A stretch of DNA of 64,000 nt. Origin: Pirellulales bacterium (GTDB lineage Bacteria > Planctomycetota > Planctomycetia > Pirellulales > Lacipirellulaceae). Location: contig JANQOF010000021.1 in assembly GCA_028279215.1 (NCBI GenBank), forward strand, positions 54,608-118,607. The letters are read 5' to 3'. A program made the translations under genes and the position numbers. Below, one piece after another: positions 54,763 through 64,000 of this stretch. Position 1 is the stretch's first letter. Every line of letters starts with the position of its first letter. The notes under the pieces are model-generated. The model made no database searches. It worked only from the letters and a program-made list of their open reading frames with translations, and had not been told where the DNA came from.

Positions 54763-55591
54763 GATCGCCCTCCTGAATGCGAGCTTTTTTGAGTTCGGGC
54801 ACTACGCGAGCCCACGCGCGGTCGCCACTGGTATCCTGGACCACGGCGCGACCCAACCACTTGGATTGGCTTGGGCTGGAACTGGAACGGAAAACTTCCA
54901 CCGTGTGGCCCTTCTTGATGCCGTCGTCGGAACCGATGGTGATTTCGATTGTTTCGTCACCCGGCCGGCGGCGAACCAGGCTCACGTAGCCATCTACCTT
55001 TGGCACCGTGTCGCCCACCCGGGTAGCGGGGTCGATGCCGTTGCGCCGCATCACGGCCGTCATGTCGGCGACTTGCTGAGTAAGCTCAAGCGCCAATTGT
55101 TCTTCGTTCGCGAGCTTGACTTCCTTGTCGTGCAACGCGGATGTGGCTTCGACAGTTCGCTGGAATGCCCGGTCGGCGGCCTCTTGAGCGGCGATCGTAA
55201 CCCGTTGAAACTCGACATTCTCGTTCGCCAGCCGTTCGTTATTCGCCTGGGTCGATTTGACGGCCGCGTCCTGGTCGCTGGACTGCTGTGTCAATTCGGT
55301 TAATGCCTCTTGAATGTCCTTCTTTTCGTCGGTCAAGTCGGTGTTCTTGGTGAGCAGTTCGGCATTCCGCTGTACGGCTTCGTCGAGCTTGATTTGCAGT
55401 TCTTCGATGTCGAGCTTGTGCGCGCTGTTGGCTCGCTGGAGTTCATCTTGTGTTTGCTGCAGTTTTCTCTTCTCCACGTTGTAGGCGGACTGCCAATTCT
55501 TGTGCGTCGAATAGGCGGCCATGGCGAGGATCATGAACACCACGCTCAACAGCAAAATAATCGCGACAAAGATCTTGCCGATTAAGTTCAT
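54740..55591 (-). CDS. Membrane-anchored coiled-coil protein with C-terminal beta domain
   Basis: The 283-residue protein has an N-terminal membrane helix (about residues 5-27, IGKIFVAIILLLSVVFMILAMAAY), a long coiled coil (about 35-190) with leucine/glutamate heptads, and a compact C-terminal beta domain (about 205-283) with DGYVSLVRRRPGDETIEITIGSDDGIKKGHTVEVFR and a final GDRVATRLN. That last domain resembles the FlgT-C/secretin-accessory type barrel by pattern; this is inference. It is preceded by a related protein (ATGA overlap) and overlaps the small paralog B. Envelope scaffold role likely. Confidence 0.8.
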   Translation of the reverse strand: MNLIGKIFVAIILLLSVVFMILAMAAYSTHKNWQSAYNVEKRKLQQTQDELQRANSAHKLDIEELQIKLDEAVQRNAELLTKNTDLTDEKKDIQEALTELTQQSSDQDAAVKSTQANNERLANENVEFQRVTIAAQEAADRAFQRTVEATSALHDKEVKLANEEQLALELTQQVADMTAVMRRNGIDPATRVGDTVPKVDGYVSLVRRRPGDETIEITIGSDDGIKKGHTVEVFRSSSSPSQSKWLGRAVVQDTSGDRAWARVVPELKKARIQEGDRVATRLN

Positions 55592-56130
55592 CGTTCTAAG
55601 TTTCCTTGGGTTTGCTCAAGGAGTTGGGCATTGCGCTCCAGCTCAATTTCCAGCTTCGCTTTGGCACCGTGCAACTCACTCGTGGCGGTCACCGCCGCTT
55701 CGAAGGCAGCGTTGGTCGCTTCCTGTGAACTTTGAATCTCTTGTTCAATTTCTGCGTTCCGAGAAGCGATAGCTTGGTTTCGGGTTTGCGTTTGGGCGAT
55801 GTCCTTGATGGTGTCGCGACGGACCTGGTTGAGCGACACTATCTCCCCCTTGGCGCCAGCGTTTCGAGCGACGAGGGCCACGCGTTCGCGTTCCAGTTTG
55901 CGGACTTGGTACTCGGCCGCTTCGATCTCCAGGTCTAAATCACGCACATCTTGCTTGTACTTTGTTTCCAGCGTACCCATTTCGGCCCGGAGACTCGTGA
56001 TGGTTGCTTTCTGCTCGTCGACGGTCGCCTTCCAGTTGTGATGGCTCGAATACAGCACGATGGCAACGCCCAAGAACGCAACACTTGTCACCGTGATGGC
56101 GACCACCAGGAGCTTGCCGATGAAGTTCAT
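55588..56130 (-). CDS. Membrane-anchored coiled-coil protein, paralog without beta domain
   Basis: The 180-residue protein has MNFIGKLLVVAITVTSVAFLGVAIVLYSSHHNWKA, an N-terminal helix with the same FIGK...YS(S/T)HxNW signature as the next gene, then a coiled coil to the end (about residues 35-178). It shares no C-terminal domain. The stop and the start of the downstream paralog overlap as ATGA. Two related coiled-coil proteins in tandem suggest a hetero-oligomer. Confidence 0.8.
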   Translation of the reverse strand: MNFIGKLLVVAITVTSVAFLGVAIVLYSSHHNWKATVDEQKATITSLRAEMGTLETKYKQDVRDLDLEIEAAEYQVRKLERERVALVARNAGAKGEIVSLNQVRRDTIKDIAQTQTRNQAIASRNAEIEQEIQSSQEATNAAFEAAVTATSELHGAKAKLEIELERNAQLLEQTQGNLER

Positions 56131-56461
56131 TGCTGAAGGGTTTCCTGTTGGCCAATCAACGTCTACAAATCAAGCAACCGTGGCCACCTGCGTCGACGAT
56201 CCCCAGCATGAAGTGGGGCCGGCATCCGTGTGGGCTGTTCCGCTGGAATAGGCATGCACGCCACGGACGGTGGACTCAATAGATGGTCCGCATGCGTGCT
56301 GCAGAATTATTCGCTCTTAACTTTCCGCAGTATAATCACCCGCCGAAAGTGCTGTCAATTTAGGTGGTTTGAGTAACCCTTGGCACCCGGCTGCCGAGGT
56401 TCCGATTGTGCGGCCCATGCCGGCTGTGTCCAACAGAACCCCGCGACCGTAGCCGTCGCGA
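56131..56461. other. Intergenic gap in membrane cluster
   Basis: About 330 bases lie between two minus-strand genes. No coding or RNA feature is seen; a promoter for the coiled-coil pair is likely here. Confidence 0.4.
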
Positions 56462-57250
56462 CTACCAGCGGTCGTCAGGACGACGGAGCACCTCGCTCAT
56501 CAGCACCGCTTGCTGGACACCTTGAGGCGACGCGAGCATGTCGAGCAGGCTGTCCGCCATGGTAGGTGCCTCGGCAATGTCCTGCTTCTTCAAATCCGCT
56601 GCCTCGCGGGCCATACGGCGTGCCGACAGTGTTCCGAGGCGATGATCGAACTTCTGGTGCAACCTGGCCTCAAACCGCTCGTCGGCCTGCGCCACCTCCT
56701 CGCCTAGGTGCGAAGCCCGCTCGACGAAATTGTCGCGATTCATGTGGTCTTCAACGTACTCGGCCACGGTCTCGCCTCGGTCGACGCCCTTAGCCGTGGG
56801 TGCCGCGGCAGTCGGTTGCGGCGGCTTGGGCGCGGGCCGCTTGCGCGACTGGCGTGGGCGATCGTCAACTTCGAACCCCGATGCCTCGTCGAGCACCTCG
56901 ATGCTCGGTTGGCGCGTCGGACGTTTTGGTTTGGGTTGCGGCGTCTTCCGCGGCTTAGCTTCTTCGTTTTGCCCAACTCGGCGGAGAAATTCCTCAACTT
57001 CCGAGCGAATCGTCTCCTGCGGCGGTTGGCGGGCAGGATCGCCGCCGCGTGCTTCGACGACTTCTAGGTCCTCCTCCTGAGCCGGCTGGGGCGCGGGTCG
57101 CCGCTGCTGGCGCTGCCGTTCGGCCCGCTGCTGAGCCTCCTTCGACTCGCGAAACATGCGCGCCGCGCCCGACGCCAAGATCACCAGCAGGACAATTGCC
57201 TGAATGATGACTTCGAGATTCGCCAGGATTGGTTGGGGCAAGTTGAACAT
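56462..57250 (-). CDS. Charged membrane-anchored protein of unknown function
   Basis: The 262-residue protein has one N-terminal helix (about residues 8-28, NLEVIIQAIVLLVILASGAARMF), then a Gln/Arg/Pro-rich disordered linker and a C-terminal helical part with FVERASHLGEEVAQADERFEARLHQKFDHRLG and LLDMLASPQGVQQAVLMSEVLRRPDDRW, which looks conserved. It follows floA by 11 bases on the same strand, so it is very likely co-expressed with the flotillin. Family not recognised. Confidence 0.78.
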   Translation of the reverse strand: MFNLPQPILANLEVIIQAIVLLVILASGAARMFRESKEAQQRAERQRQQRRPAPQPAQEEDLEVVEARGGDPARQPPQETIRSEVEEFLRRVGQNEEAKPRKTPQPKPKRPTRQPSIEVLDEASGFEVDDRPRQSRKRPAPKPPQPTAAAPTAKGVDRGETVAEYVEDHMNRDNFVERASHLGEEVAQADERFEARLHQKFDHRLGTLSARRMAREAADLKKQDIAEAPTMADSLLDMLASPQGVQQAVLMSEVLRRPDDRW

Positions 57251-57261
57251 CAGGGAGTTGC

Positions 57262-58308
57262 CTAGCCGGCGACACGTTTTTCGCCAGCGCCGGCGATCGC
57301 TTCACGCATGTCGGTATCGGCCTGGACATTTTGCAGTTTGTAGTAATCCAAAATTCCAAGGCCACCGGTTTGGAATGCCTCGGCCATCGCCTTTGGCACT
57401 TCGGCTTGCGCTTCGACAAGCGTTGCACGGTTTTGTTCGATGGTGGCCATGTTTTCCTGTTCGGTGGCAACGGCAGCGGCACGACGCCGTTCGGCCTTCG
57501 CTTGGGCCACGCGCGTGTCGGCCTCGGCCTTATCGGCCTGTAGCCTTGCACCGATATTGTCGCCTACGTCGATGTCGGCAATATCAATCGACACGATCTC
57601 GAACGCCGTCTGCGAGTCGAGCCGTCGCGCGAGTACGGCCTTCGATATGCGGTCGGGATTCTCCAACACGTCCGCATGCGTATCGGCCGAGCCAATGGCG
57701 CTAACGATGCCTTCGCCCACACGCGCGATGATGGTTTCTTCAGTGGCACCGCCAATCAACTGGTCGAGGTTGGCTCGCACCGTAACACGAGCTTTAACCT
57801 TGAGCTGAATTCCGTCTTTGGCCACCGCGTCGAGAGACGGCTTCTTGCTGCTCTTGCTCGGGCAGTCGATCACGCGGGGGTACACGCTGGTCTGGACTGC
57901 TTCGAGAATATTGCGGCCCGCCAGGTCGATGGCGGTCGCTTGCTTGAATCCAAGGTCAATGATCTTCGCCTTTCGGGCTGCGATCATCGATCGAATCACC
58001 AATGGCACGTTACCACCTGCCATGTAGTGTGCTTGTAGTGCTTGGGTCGTAACGCCTTCGGCGTCGGTTAGTCCGGCCTGCACGGCCATGATCTTGCTGC
58101 GCACGATGACTGTCGGGTTCACCTTCCGAAAGGTCATGACGATGAGGTCGAACATGCTGATCCCGGCGCCCGTCATGTACGACTGAATCCACAGACGGAA
58201 GTACCTCGCAACGACGGTAATAAATACGATCGCCACCACCAGGAACACGACGCCCGCGATGATAAACACCGTGTTGCTGAGGGCAAGTGGCAGAGATGAG
58301 AGGTTCAT
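57262..58308 (-). CDS. floA: Flotillin-like protein FloA
   Basis: FloA organises membrane microdomains. The 348-residue protein has an N-terminal membrane segment (about residues 12-38) and a long flotillin/SPFH-like body, with [36 protein letters not shown]-type absent, but [36 protein letters not shown] and [31 protein letters not shown]. Length and motifs match FloA (YqfA, UPF0365). It is followed by an 11-base gap to the next gene and preceded by short NfeD, the usual partner pair. Confidence 0.95.
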   Translation of the reverse strand: MNLSSLPLALSNTVFIIAGVVFLVVAIVFITVVARYFRLWIQSYMTGAGISMFDLIVMTFRKVNPTVIVRSKIMAVQAGLTDAEGVTTQALQAHYMAGGNVPLVIRSMIAARKAKIIDLGFKQATAIDLAGRNILEAVQTSVYPRVIDCPSKSSKKPSLDAVAKDGIQLKVKARVTVRANLDQLIGGATEETIIARVGEGIVSAIGSADTHADVLENPDRISKAVLARRLDSQTAFEIVSIDIADIDVGDNIGARLQADKAEADTRVAQAKAERRRAAAVATEQENMATIEQNRATLVEAQAEVPKAMAEAFQTGGLGILDYYKLQNVQADTDMREAIAGAGEKRVAG

Positions 58309-58394
58309 TCGAGTCTTTCGTACACAGCTTGAGGATTCGTGGGGCGACCGCGACGCTCCCTATAGTTTAGCGCGGATTGTCTGGCGGACTCAAC

Positions 58395-58976
58395 CTATGC
58401 AAGTGGGTCGTCGATAGAATCGATGCCCAACTCCTCGATGCTTCTGTTGAGCAAATCGTCGGGAGCAGCGGTTCCAGGCCGCATTCCCTCGGGCGCCAAA
58501 CGCACTACCACTCGATTTCCTCGCACTTCGAGAACTTGTACGTTTTGCCCAGGCTCCACAGACTGCCCCTTGGCCACCGCGTCGACCATCTGGCCATCGA
58601 TTTCCACCGAGCCGCTGGGCAGCATCTTGGTTCGGGCGATTCCTACCTTGCCAATCAACTGGCGACGCGGCTCGCTGGGCACAACATCCTCGCCCTTGGG
58701 AGGTTCGCCTAGTAGCGCTTTGCCAATGGCGGTCTTCGGAAGAATTCGAAACGCGACGGTCATCACCGCCGGAGCGAGGACCAAAACGATGGTGATGAAC
58801 GTGAAGCCGGTCGTCGCACCACCGCTTCGAAACGCAATGATGATTCCCGCCACGAAGCACGATGCGGACAAGATGCTCAGTACCCCACCCGACGGCAAAA
58901 GTACTTCGAGGATTAACAGCGCGAATCCGGCGAGAACTAGAAGGCCGGACCAAACAAGCGGGTCGATTGATTCCAT
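58395..58976 (-). CDS. Short NfeD-family membrane protein
   Basis: The 193-residue protein has four hydrophobic segments (about residues 9-28, 30-48, 53-75, 78-95) and a C-terminal OB-fold domain with LIGKVGIARTKMLPSGSVEIDGQMVDAVAKGQSVEPGQNVQVLEVRGNRVVVR, typical of NfeD. It lacks a protease domain. NfeD and flotillin-like genes are usually neighbours, as here (floA 86 bases downstream). Confidence 0.92.
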   Translation of the reverse strand: MESIDPLVWSGLLVLAGFALLILEVLLPSGGVLSILSASCFVAGIIIAFRSGGATTGFTFITIVLVLAPAVMTVAFRILPKTAIGKALLGEPPKGEDVVPSEPRRQLIGKVGIARTKMLPSGSVEIDGQMVDAVAKGQSVEPGQNVQVLEVRGNRVVVRLAPEGMRPGTAAPDDLLNRSIEELGIDSIDDPLA

Positions 58977-59190
58977 GGCAGTCTAGTAAGTATACTCCAG
59001 GGAGCGGTTGGCGCCGGTAGGCAGCGCCGTAAATGGTAATTCGTCCGCCCGTCAGAATTATAGCAAGAAACTGTCGGAATGGACCGCTGCCAGTATCTTG
59101 CAGCAACGCCCCGAAATCCCCCAATCTCCCGACAGACTCCCAAGACACCGACCAACGGAGACGGTTCGGAAACCAGACACCGCGAACTAG

Positions 59191-61440
59191 TTAGGAAACT
59201 TCTCGTACTTCCACTCGGCTCCCACGGACGCTTACCACTTCTACGGTCGCACCACGTTCAATCATCTGGCCGGCTGCCATCACGTCGACCAGTTCGCCAT
59301 CGAAGTCTGCGCGCCCCGAGGGCATTAGGGGAGTTGTGGTAAGCCCACGATGGCCGACCAAGTGCGTGTACTGCGTCAGACTCTCACGATCGTGTAGGTC
59401 GGCCAACTCTTCGCCTTGCGGTCCAGCAAGAAGCAGGTCGTTGAGTACAGGGATTTGTGGCAGGTAACGGCGCAGCAGTAGCCCGACGCCTATCATTAGC
59501 GCGGCTGAGGTGGCTACCACGGTCAGCGATGTTTGTAGCTCGGCAAACTCTTCGGGGGTCCGGGGAATGAAGGTTCGCTGGCCCGCAAGTACCAAAGCCG
59601 CCACCACCATCAGCGATCCACCCAAGCCGAAGATGCCAACGCCTGGGAGCACAAACACCTCTATCAGAATCGACACCACTCCACCTACGAACAGTAGAAC
59701 TTCCAGCCACTCGACCGTGCCGTGCAACGCCTTACTCCAGAAGAACAGCAACAAGGCCACGGCGGCGATGAAGCCACCTATGCCAAGGCCCGGCGTGTGC
59801 AGCTCGAAGTAAATGCCGGCGAAGGCAATCACCAGCAGCAGCACCGTAATGCCGGGCGAGGCAAGTGCCTCGGCCAGTTCCAAACTCCAGGTGGTTTGCA
59901 CTTCGCGGGGATTCTTCTGGAAGCCATAAATCTGCTTGAGTTCCTCGACGTTGTCGACCACGTGCGTCGCAATGCCGAGCACCTCGGCTTGGTCGCTAGT
60001 GAGCGACAGCACCTCGCCAGCGGTCGTGATTTCTTCGCCCTGTCGCCAGTCTTTGGCATCGATCTGCTGGGCCGCCTCTTCGGGAGAGAACAGGCGCTCG
60101 GCGCCCGTCTGGGCGTTGGCGTAGCGATACACTTCGATATTTGGATCGACCATCGCCATCAGCAGCGACCAAGTGTGCGGTGTACTGGGCGCAAGCGACT
60201 CTTCTACGGCGACACGCAACGACTCGAGTTTGTCTTGATCCAACGGATCGCCGCCGGACCCGCCCAAGGTAGCTCCACGATTCATCACCAATTGATCGGC
60301 CGCTAGCGCCGCGAGGGCCGATACACCACTGGCCTCTTCAGGTACGTACGCTACGCTCCGGCGCTGTTCGCCGCCAATCGTTGCTACGTAGGTCGCCAAG
60401 TCTTGAGCGAATGCCGAACTACCGCCGCTGCTGGTGATGCGCAAGCCGACCCAATTGGCGCCACTCGCTCGCAACTCATTATCGATCAACCGCCGGGCGC
60501 GGCTCACCGTGGTAGCTGTGATGGGCCCATCGATTGTGTAGAAGATGGGTCGCCAGTCGGCCACCAAACCGGCGTCTTCGGACAGTGCATCAGGTTTGAG
60601 ACGTAGATAGTTGGAGAGCGCTTGGCGATCGTCCACCACGTACTTCACCGCACCGAATAATCGCCCTTCGCGGGCAGAGAACCTACCCATCGTGCCCACG
60701 GGAAACAGCGGTGTCGTGCGGATGATCGTCTGATCGCGTTCTAGACTCGGCAAGTCGTCTTGATCGACGTACTCGATCGTGGCTTCCGTCTCGACTTCCA
60801 ACACCTCAGTACTCGGATCGACCATGCCGACGGCAATGGCCTCGGGCGCGGTGCGCCGATCGCGAGCGATCTGGCGATAGCCTTCGATCACTGCGGGACT
60901 GATTGGCTTATTCGCATCTTCGTCGATGCCGGCTTCGCCAAGTTCAGCGGTCGAAGCCATGGCGATCTCTTCGCAGGCTAGCGCGACCAGCACTCCGTGA
61001 CCTTTGATGCTCTGCGGCAAGTAGGCAACTGTCTTAATGCCAGCCAACGCGTCGCTTGTTAAGTACTGGGCTAGCGTGAGTGCGCGGGCAAACTCGGTGC
61101 CTTGGCCAAATCCGTCGCCCTCGGCCAGCGGAACGAACTCGATCACAATCACTGGCCGCGTCTTGCCATCGGACTCTTGCAACAAACGGTCGCGGGTGCG
61201 CTCGACGATACTGCGGAATGCCAAATCGGCGCTGCCGGTGATCGGCAAGCGCAACCTCAGTCGTCGTGCGGGCCGGCGCGGTGAGTCGTCTTGTTCGCGA
61301 ACAGTATCCGCCTGCTCACCGGCTTCCTGAGCGCCAACACTGATGTGGGCCGCCGCAACCAATCCCAACATCAAGCAGCCGAGCACCCGAATGTCGGTGG
61401 CTCGGAAACCGCGCCGCTGAATTGTCGGATTTTGCCGCAT
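59191..61440 (-). CDS. nfeD: Long NfeD with ClpP-class protease domains
   Basis: The 749-residue protein has a signal segment (about residues 18-38), two ClpP-like periplasmic domains (about 55-260 and 290-490), four or five membrane helices (about 530-660) and a C-terminal OB-fold (about 690-749). In the second domain GVSALAALAADQLVMNRGATLGGSGG keeps a Ser at the usual nucleophile loop, while in the first the matching loop reads GHGVLVALACEEIAMASTAELGEAG with no Ser there, so the first domain is probably inactive. Start MRQNPTIQRRGFR at 61440 follows GAGATG. First gene of the minus-strand cluster. Confidence 0.92.
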   Translation of the reverse strand: MRQNPTIQRRGFRATDIRVLGCLMLGLVAAAHISVGAQEAGEQADTVREQDDSPRRPARRLRLRLPITGSADLAFRSIVERTRDRLLQESDGKTRPVIVIEFVPLAEGDGFGQGTEFARALTLAQYLTSDALAGIKTVAYLPQSIKGHGVLVALACEEIAMASTAELGEAGIDEDANKPISPAVIEGYRQIARDRRTAPEAIAVGMVDPSTEVLEVETEATIEYVDQDDLPSLERDQTIIRTTPLFPVGTMGRFSAREGRLFGAVKYVVDDRQALSNYLRLKPDALSEDAGLVADWRPIFYTIDGPITATTVSRARRLIDNELRASGANWVGLRITSSGGSSAFAQDLATYVATIGGEQRRSVAYVPEEASGVSALAALAADQLVMNRGATLGGSGGDPLDQDKLESLRVAVEESLAPSTPHTWSLLMAMVDPNIEVYRYANAQTGAERLFSPEEAAQQIDAKDWRQGEEITTAGEVLSLTSDQAEVLGIATHVVDNVEELKQIYGFQKNPREVQTTWSLELAEALASPGITVLLLVIAFAGIYFELHTPGLGIGGFIAAVALLLFFWSKALHGTVEWLEVLLFVGGVVSILIEVFVLPGVGIFGLGGSLMVVAALVLAGQRTFIPRTPEEFAELQTSLTVVATSAALMIGVGLLLRRYLPQIPVLNDLLLAGPQGEELADLHDRESLTQYTHLVGHRGLTTTPLMPSGRADFDGELVDVMAAGQMIERGATVEVVSVRGSRVEVREVS

Positions 61441-61708
61441 GGTCGCATCTCGTACATAGGAATCGGAGCCTGCGGCGAAATTATAAGGCCGCACTTCCAA
61501 AGGGGCAAAGTCAAGCCGATGTAACGTCTAGTTCCGTCGCCGCGGATTGCAGGATTTGGCCTGATTTACCGATTGGTTAGGCCTTGCCGAATCACCAGCC
61601 AATAGGTGGTCGACAATTCGACGATTTGGTAGAATGGGGGTCCGGAACACTATCAAGTCGGTGCGCAGTTTCTCTTATCCTGTGCTCCGCACCCCGCGAG
61701 CTTGGCTG

Positions 61709-63322
61709 ATGTCGCATTCACACGTATCGTCCGATCCCACGGCCGCGAACGCTGGCTCCGCAGTAGCCGAGCGACCGGCGACCGCCCCGGCCCGACCCAA
61801 TGACGATCGGCGACCGGCGGGCGAGGAGCAATACCTCGATGAGCTACCACCGAAGGGAATCTTCTGGCGCGTTCTCAACGGCAGCGCGGGTTGGATGACG
61901 AGCCTCGTCGTCCACATGGTGCTGATCATCCTGCTTGCGCTACTAACCCTGCCAAGACCCAAGGTATTCGATTCGCTGTTGGCGGGACTCAATAGCGAGG
62001 AAGTCACCGAAGAGCTTGTGGAGGTTCCTGAGGTGAGCTTCGATGATCTCGACATGGAGATCGATCCCGAGGAGCTGGAGTTTCAACCCGACACAGAAGT
62101 GATTGAAGAAGAGATCAGTTTTTCGCCGTTCCAGGATGAACTGGCGGCAGCGACGGCTGTTGAGCTATCGGACTTTGGGCTATCGAGCGCGCCCGACGCG
62201 CTGACAACCAACGTCAATGCCTTTGACGGCAATGCGCTTGCGGGGCGCGGGCACGAATCGCGCGCCGCGCTCGTGCGAGCGCGAGGTGGTAGCGCCGAGA
62301 GCGAAGAGGCAGTAGCGCTTGCCCTATCGTGGCTGGCCAAGCATCAAAACCGCGACGGCAGTTGGCTACTCGACCACCGAGGCGGAGAATGCCAGGGCCA
62401 GTGTCGTAATCCGGGCGAGATCAACAACTCTGCCAAGTCGGCCACATCGCTGGCACTCTTGCCTTACTTGGGTGCCGGGCAAACACGCTACGAGGGCAAA
62501 TATAAAGACCTCGTTGGGCGCGGAATCGACGCATTGGTACGAATGGGCGAAAAGCCGAATCGCGGCGCAGGCGTCTCTTGGACCGACGGCGGCAACTACT
62601 ACGCACACGGCATTAGTACGATCGCTTTGTGCGAAGCCTACGGCATGACCGGTGAGAGTCAATTGGCTCTTCCCGCGCAAGCGGCCCTCGACCACATTGT
62701 GTCGGCCCAGAACCCAAACGACGGCGGTTGGCGGTACCAATTCCAGCAAGCGGGCGATACCTCTGTGGTGGGTTGGCAGGTCATGGCGCTCAAGAGTGGC
62801 CATTTGGCCAAGCTCAATGTGCCGCATTCCGCGGTGCTGGGCGCCTCGCGGTTCTTAGATCTTGCACAGTCTGACGAGTACGGCAGCGCGTACGCCTACG
62901 TAACGGACAACAAGAACGGCTATCGCCAGAGCACCAGCGCCGTGGGGCTACTGTGCCGAATGTACCTTGGCTGGCAGAAAGATCAGCAGGCACTCATCGA
63001 TGGGGTGCAGAGAATCGCCGAACAAGGCCCCTCGGAAAATGACTTCTACTACAACTACTACGCTGCCCAACTCATTTTCCAGTTCACCAACGGTACCGGG
63101 CCGATGTGGCGAGAGTGGAACGAGAAATTGCGTGACTACCTTGTTGCCTCCCAGGCGAAGGATGGTCACGAACGGGGAAGCTGGTTCGTCAACAGCGGAC
63201 ATCAGACTTCCCAAGGCGGCCGCTTGTATTGCACCGCCATGGCATGCATGACGCTTGAAGTCTACTACCGGCACATGCCGATCTACCAAAACGACGCTGT
63301 GGAAGTCGACTTCCCTGAGTAA
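61709..63322 (+). CDS. Squalene-cyclase/prenyltransferase-fold protein with membrane anchor
   Basis: The 537-residue protein has an N-terminal Pro/Ala-rich soluble part, one membrane helix (about residues 63-83, MTSLVVHMVLIILLALLTL), an acidic region of about 90 residues, then a (alpha/alpha) barrel of the squalene-cyclase fold. Repeats with LALSWLAKHQNRDGSWLL, ALDHIVSAQNPNDGGWRYQFQQAGDTSVVGWQ and LLCRMYLGWQKDQQALIDGVQRIAEQGPSEND show the QxxDGxW-like signature. No DxDD-type acid motif is seen, so cyclase activity is not implied; family members in planctomycetes are mostly unassigned. Start at 61709 is preferred over 61634. Confidence 0.85.
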   Translation: MSHSHVSSDPTAANAGSAVAERPATAPARPNDDRRPAGEEQYLDELPPKGIFWRVLNGSAGWMTSLVVHMVLIILLALLTLPRPKVFDSLLAGLNSEEVTEELVEVPEVSFDDLDMEIDPEELEFQPDTEVIEEEISFSPFQDELAAATAVELSDFGLSSAPDALTTNVNAFDGNALAGRGHESRAALVRARGGSAESEEAVALALSWLAKHQNRDGSWLLDHRGGECQGQCRNPGEINNSAKSATSLALLPYLGAGQTRYEGKYKDLVGRGIDALVRMGEKPNRGAGVSWTDGGNYYAHGISTIALCEAYGMTGESQLALPAQAALDHIVSAQNPNDGGWRYQFQQAGDTSVVGWQVMALKSGHLAKLNVPHSAVLGASRFLDLAQSDEYGSAYAYVTDNKNGYRQSTSAVGLLCRMYLGWQKDQQALIDGVQRIAEQGPSENDFYYNYYAAQLIFQFTNGTGPMWREWNEKLRDYLVASQAKDGHERGSWFVNSGHQTSQGGRLYCTAMACMTLEVYYRHMPIYQNDAVEVDFPE

Positions 63323-63349
63323 CAGACCGACCGTCGACTATGGGCAGCG

Positions 63350-64000
63350 TCAGTTGTATTCGGCCGCCATCGATAGATTCAGTTTTCCACGCACATAGGT
63401 CGTCTTTGCGGTGCTGTAGGTGCCGGTGGTAGTCGCCATGCCCAGCGGACCGGAAACGGCAAACCGCCTTGTGCGGCACGTACTCGTCTCCACGTCCAAG
63501 TGGCCATTGACGATCAAACGCATTTGCGTTTTCTCGGAGCCTTCGGTTTCGATCTCAACGGCAAATCTGGCGACCCCCTCTGTCTCAAGTACTTCGCGAA
63601 GCGTGAGCGTGAACTTTGCCACGTGGCCCAGAGATGTCTTCGATCCCAACAAGGCTGCGCCAACGTCGTGTGGCAACTCCAGCACTTCGCCAACCGCGAC
63701 GGTCTTTCCGGCAAGGAACTCGGCCAACGGATTCGGACGCCCCAACGACTCCATGCTTTCGGAGACGATGCGAAACTCGTCGGGGCTGGCAAACGTGCCA
63801 TCGGTCCGGGTAACGGTCAGTGAGTCGTCGTCGTTGCGGCGACACACGTAAGTCTTGCCCACCACCGGCGGCTGGCTCGCCTGCCCATCAACGTTTCGCT
63901 CGCACTTGCTATACCGCACACGCGCAGCGATCGTGAGACCCTCAACCACCTCTTCAACAACCACTGTTCGCTGCTGATTGCGGACAAGTTGGCTGCTCGA
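63350..64000 (-). CDS. Unknown protein, partial at right edge
   Basis: At least 216 residues are encoded; the frame stays open to the window end without a stop, so the true start lies beyond it. Visible are a beta-rich N-terminal part (TIAARVRYSKCERNVDGQ and TVTRTDGTFASPDEFRIV) and a C-terminal half with LEVLETEGVARFAVEIETEGSEKTQMRLIVNGHLDVETSTCRTRRFAVSG-like repeats of strands. Probably a periplasmic or secreted beta protein. No family recognised. An internal GTG at 63964 is a possible start but not required. Confidence 0.65.
   Translation of the reverse strand, partial: SSSQLVRNQQRTVVVEEVVEGLTIAARVRYSKCERNVDGQASQPPVVGKTYVCRRNDDDSLTVTRTDGTFASPDEFRIVSESMESLGRPNPLAEFLAGKTVAVGEVLELPHDVGAALLGSKTSLGHVAKFTLTLREVLETEGVARFAVEIETEGSEKTQMRLIVNGHLDVETSTCRTRRFAVSGPLGMATTTGTYSTAKTTYVRGKLNLSMAAEYN

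Overview
The window is chromosomal DNA that reads as a planctomycete, most likely order Pirellulales; this rests on family content, not a database match. Pointers are a surface protein with an N-terminal LEDRLVMDGA-type motif, an SHD1-domain protein, a squalene-cyclase-fold secreted protein, a serine/threonine kinase with a C-terminal membrane anchor, small Cys-rich lipoproteins, an alternative complex III operon and a FloA/NfeD cluster. Gene density is high, GC is moderate to high, Shine-Dalgarno sites are strong in front of some genes and absent in front of others, and genes are mostly housekeeping.

Layout. 1-13.5 kb: carB, two glycosyltransferases, a CBS-domain protein, an AI-2E-type permease, two Cys-rich lipoproteins, a secreted unknown and an ABC exporter. 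13.6-17.5 kb: a YIP1 membrane protein, then a compact fatty-acid-synthase set on the minus strand (FabZ, a 128-residue acyl carrier protein, a second hot-dog dehydratase, FabF). 17.9-29.4 kb: M24 peptidase, sufS-sufU separated by a small membrane-protein gene, SHD1 protein, protein kinase, Uma2 nuclease-fold protein, hemolysin-III family protein, phosphofructokinase and three lineage-type unknowns. 29.9-36.0 kb: a very large surface beta-propeller protein and a class V aminotransferase.

36.4-53.4 kb is the core of the window: a RegB/RegA redox two-component system, then actA, actB, actC, an actD-actE fusion, actF, a small membrane subunit candidate, SCO1, and caa3 oxidase subunits II, I, III and IV, all on the plus strand. 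Together they describe a quinol to cytochrome c to oxygen chain with its assembly factor and probable redox regulator. A GxxExxY nuclease-fold gene flanked by inverted 28/37-base repeats sits between actE and actF. After coxD come tRNA-Leu(GAG), three exact-length 50-bp tandem repeats that can each fold into a hairpin, and a terminator.

53.8-64 kb: ferritin, then an eight-gene minus-strand membrane cluster (long NfeD, short NfeD, FloA, a charged membrane-anchored protein, two related coiled-coil membrane proteins, two paralogous one-helix proteins), a squalene-cyclase-fold protein and a partial gene running off the right edge.

The most unusual signal is a set of degenerate 'word' repeats in gaps inside operons. 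Two of them bracket whole small genes in inverted orientation (sufS/sufU gap and actE/actF gap). Others occur as bare inverted pairs between fab genes and between cox genes. The post-tRNA 50-bp repeat array is a second unexplained structure. No CRISPR array, transposase, rRNA or prophage was seen.
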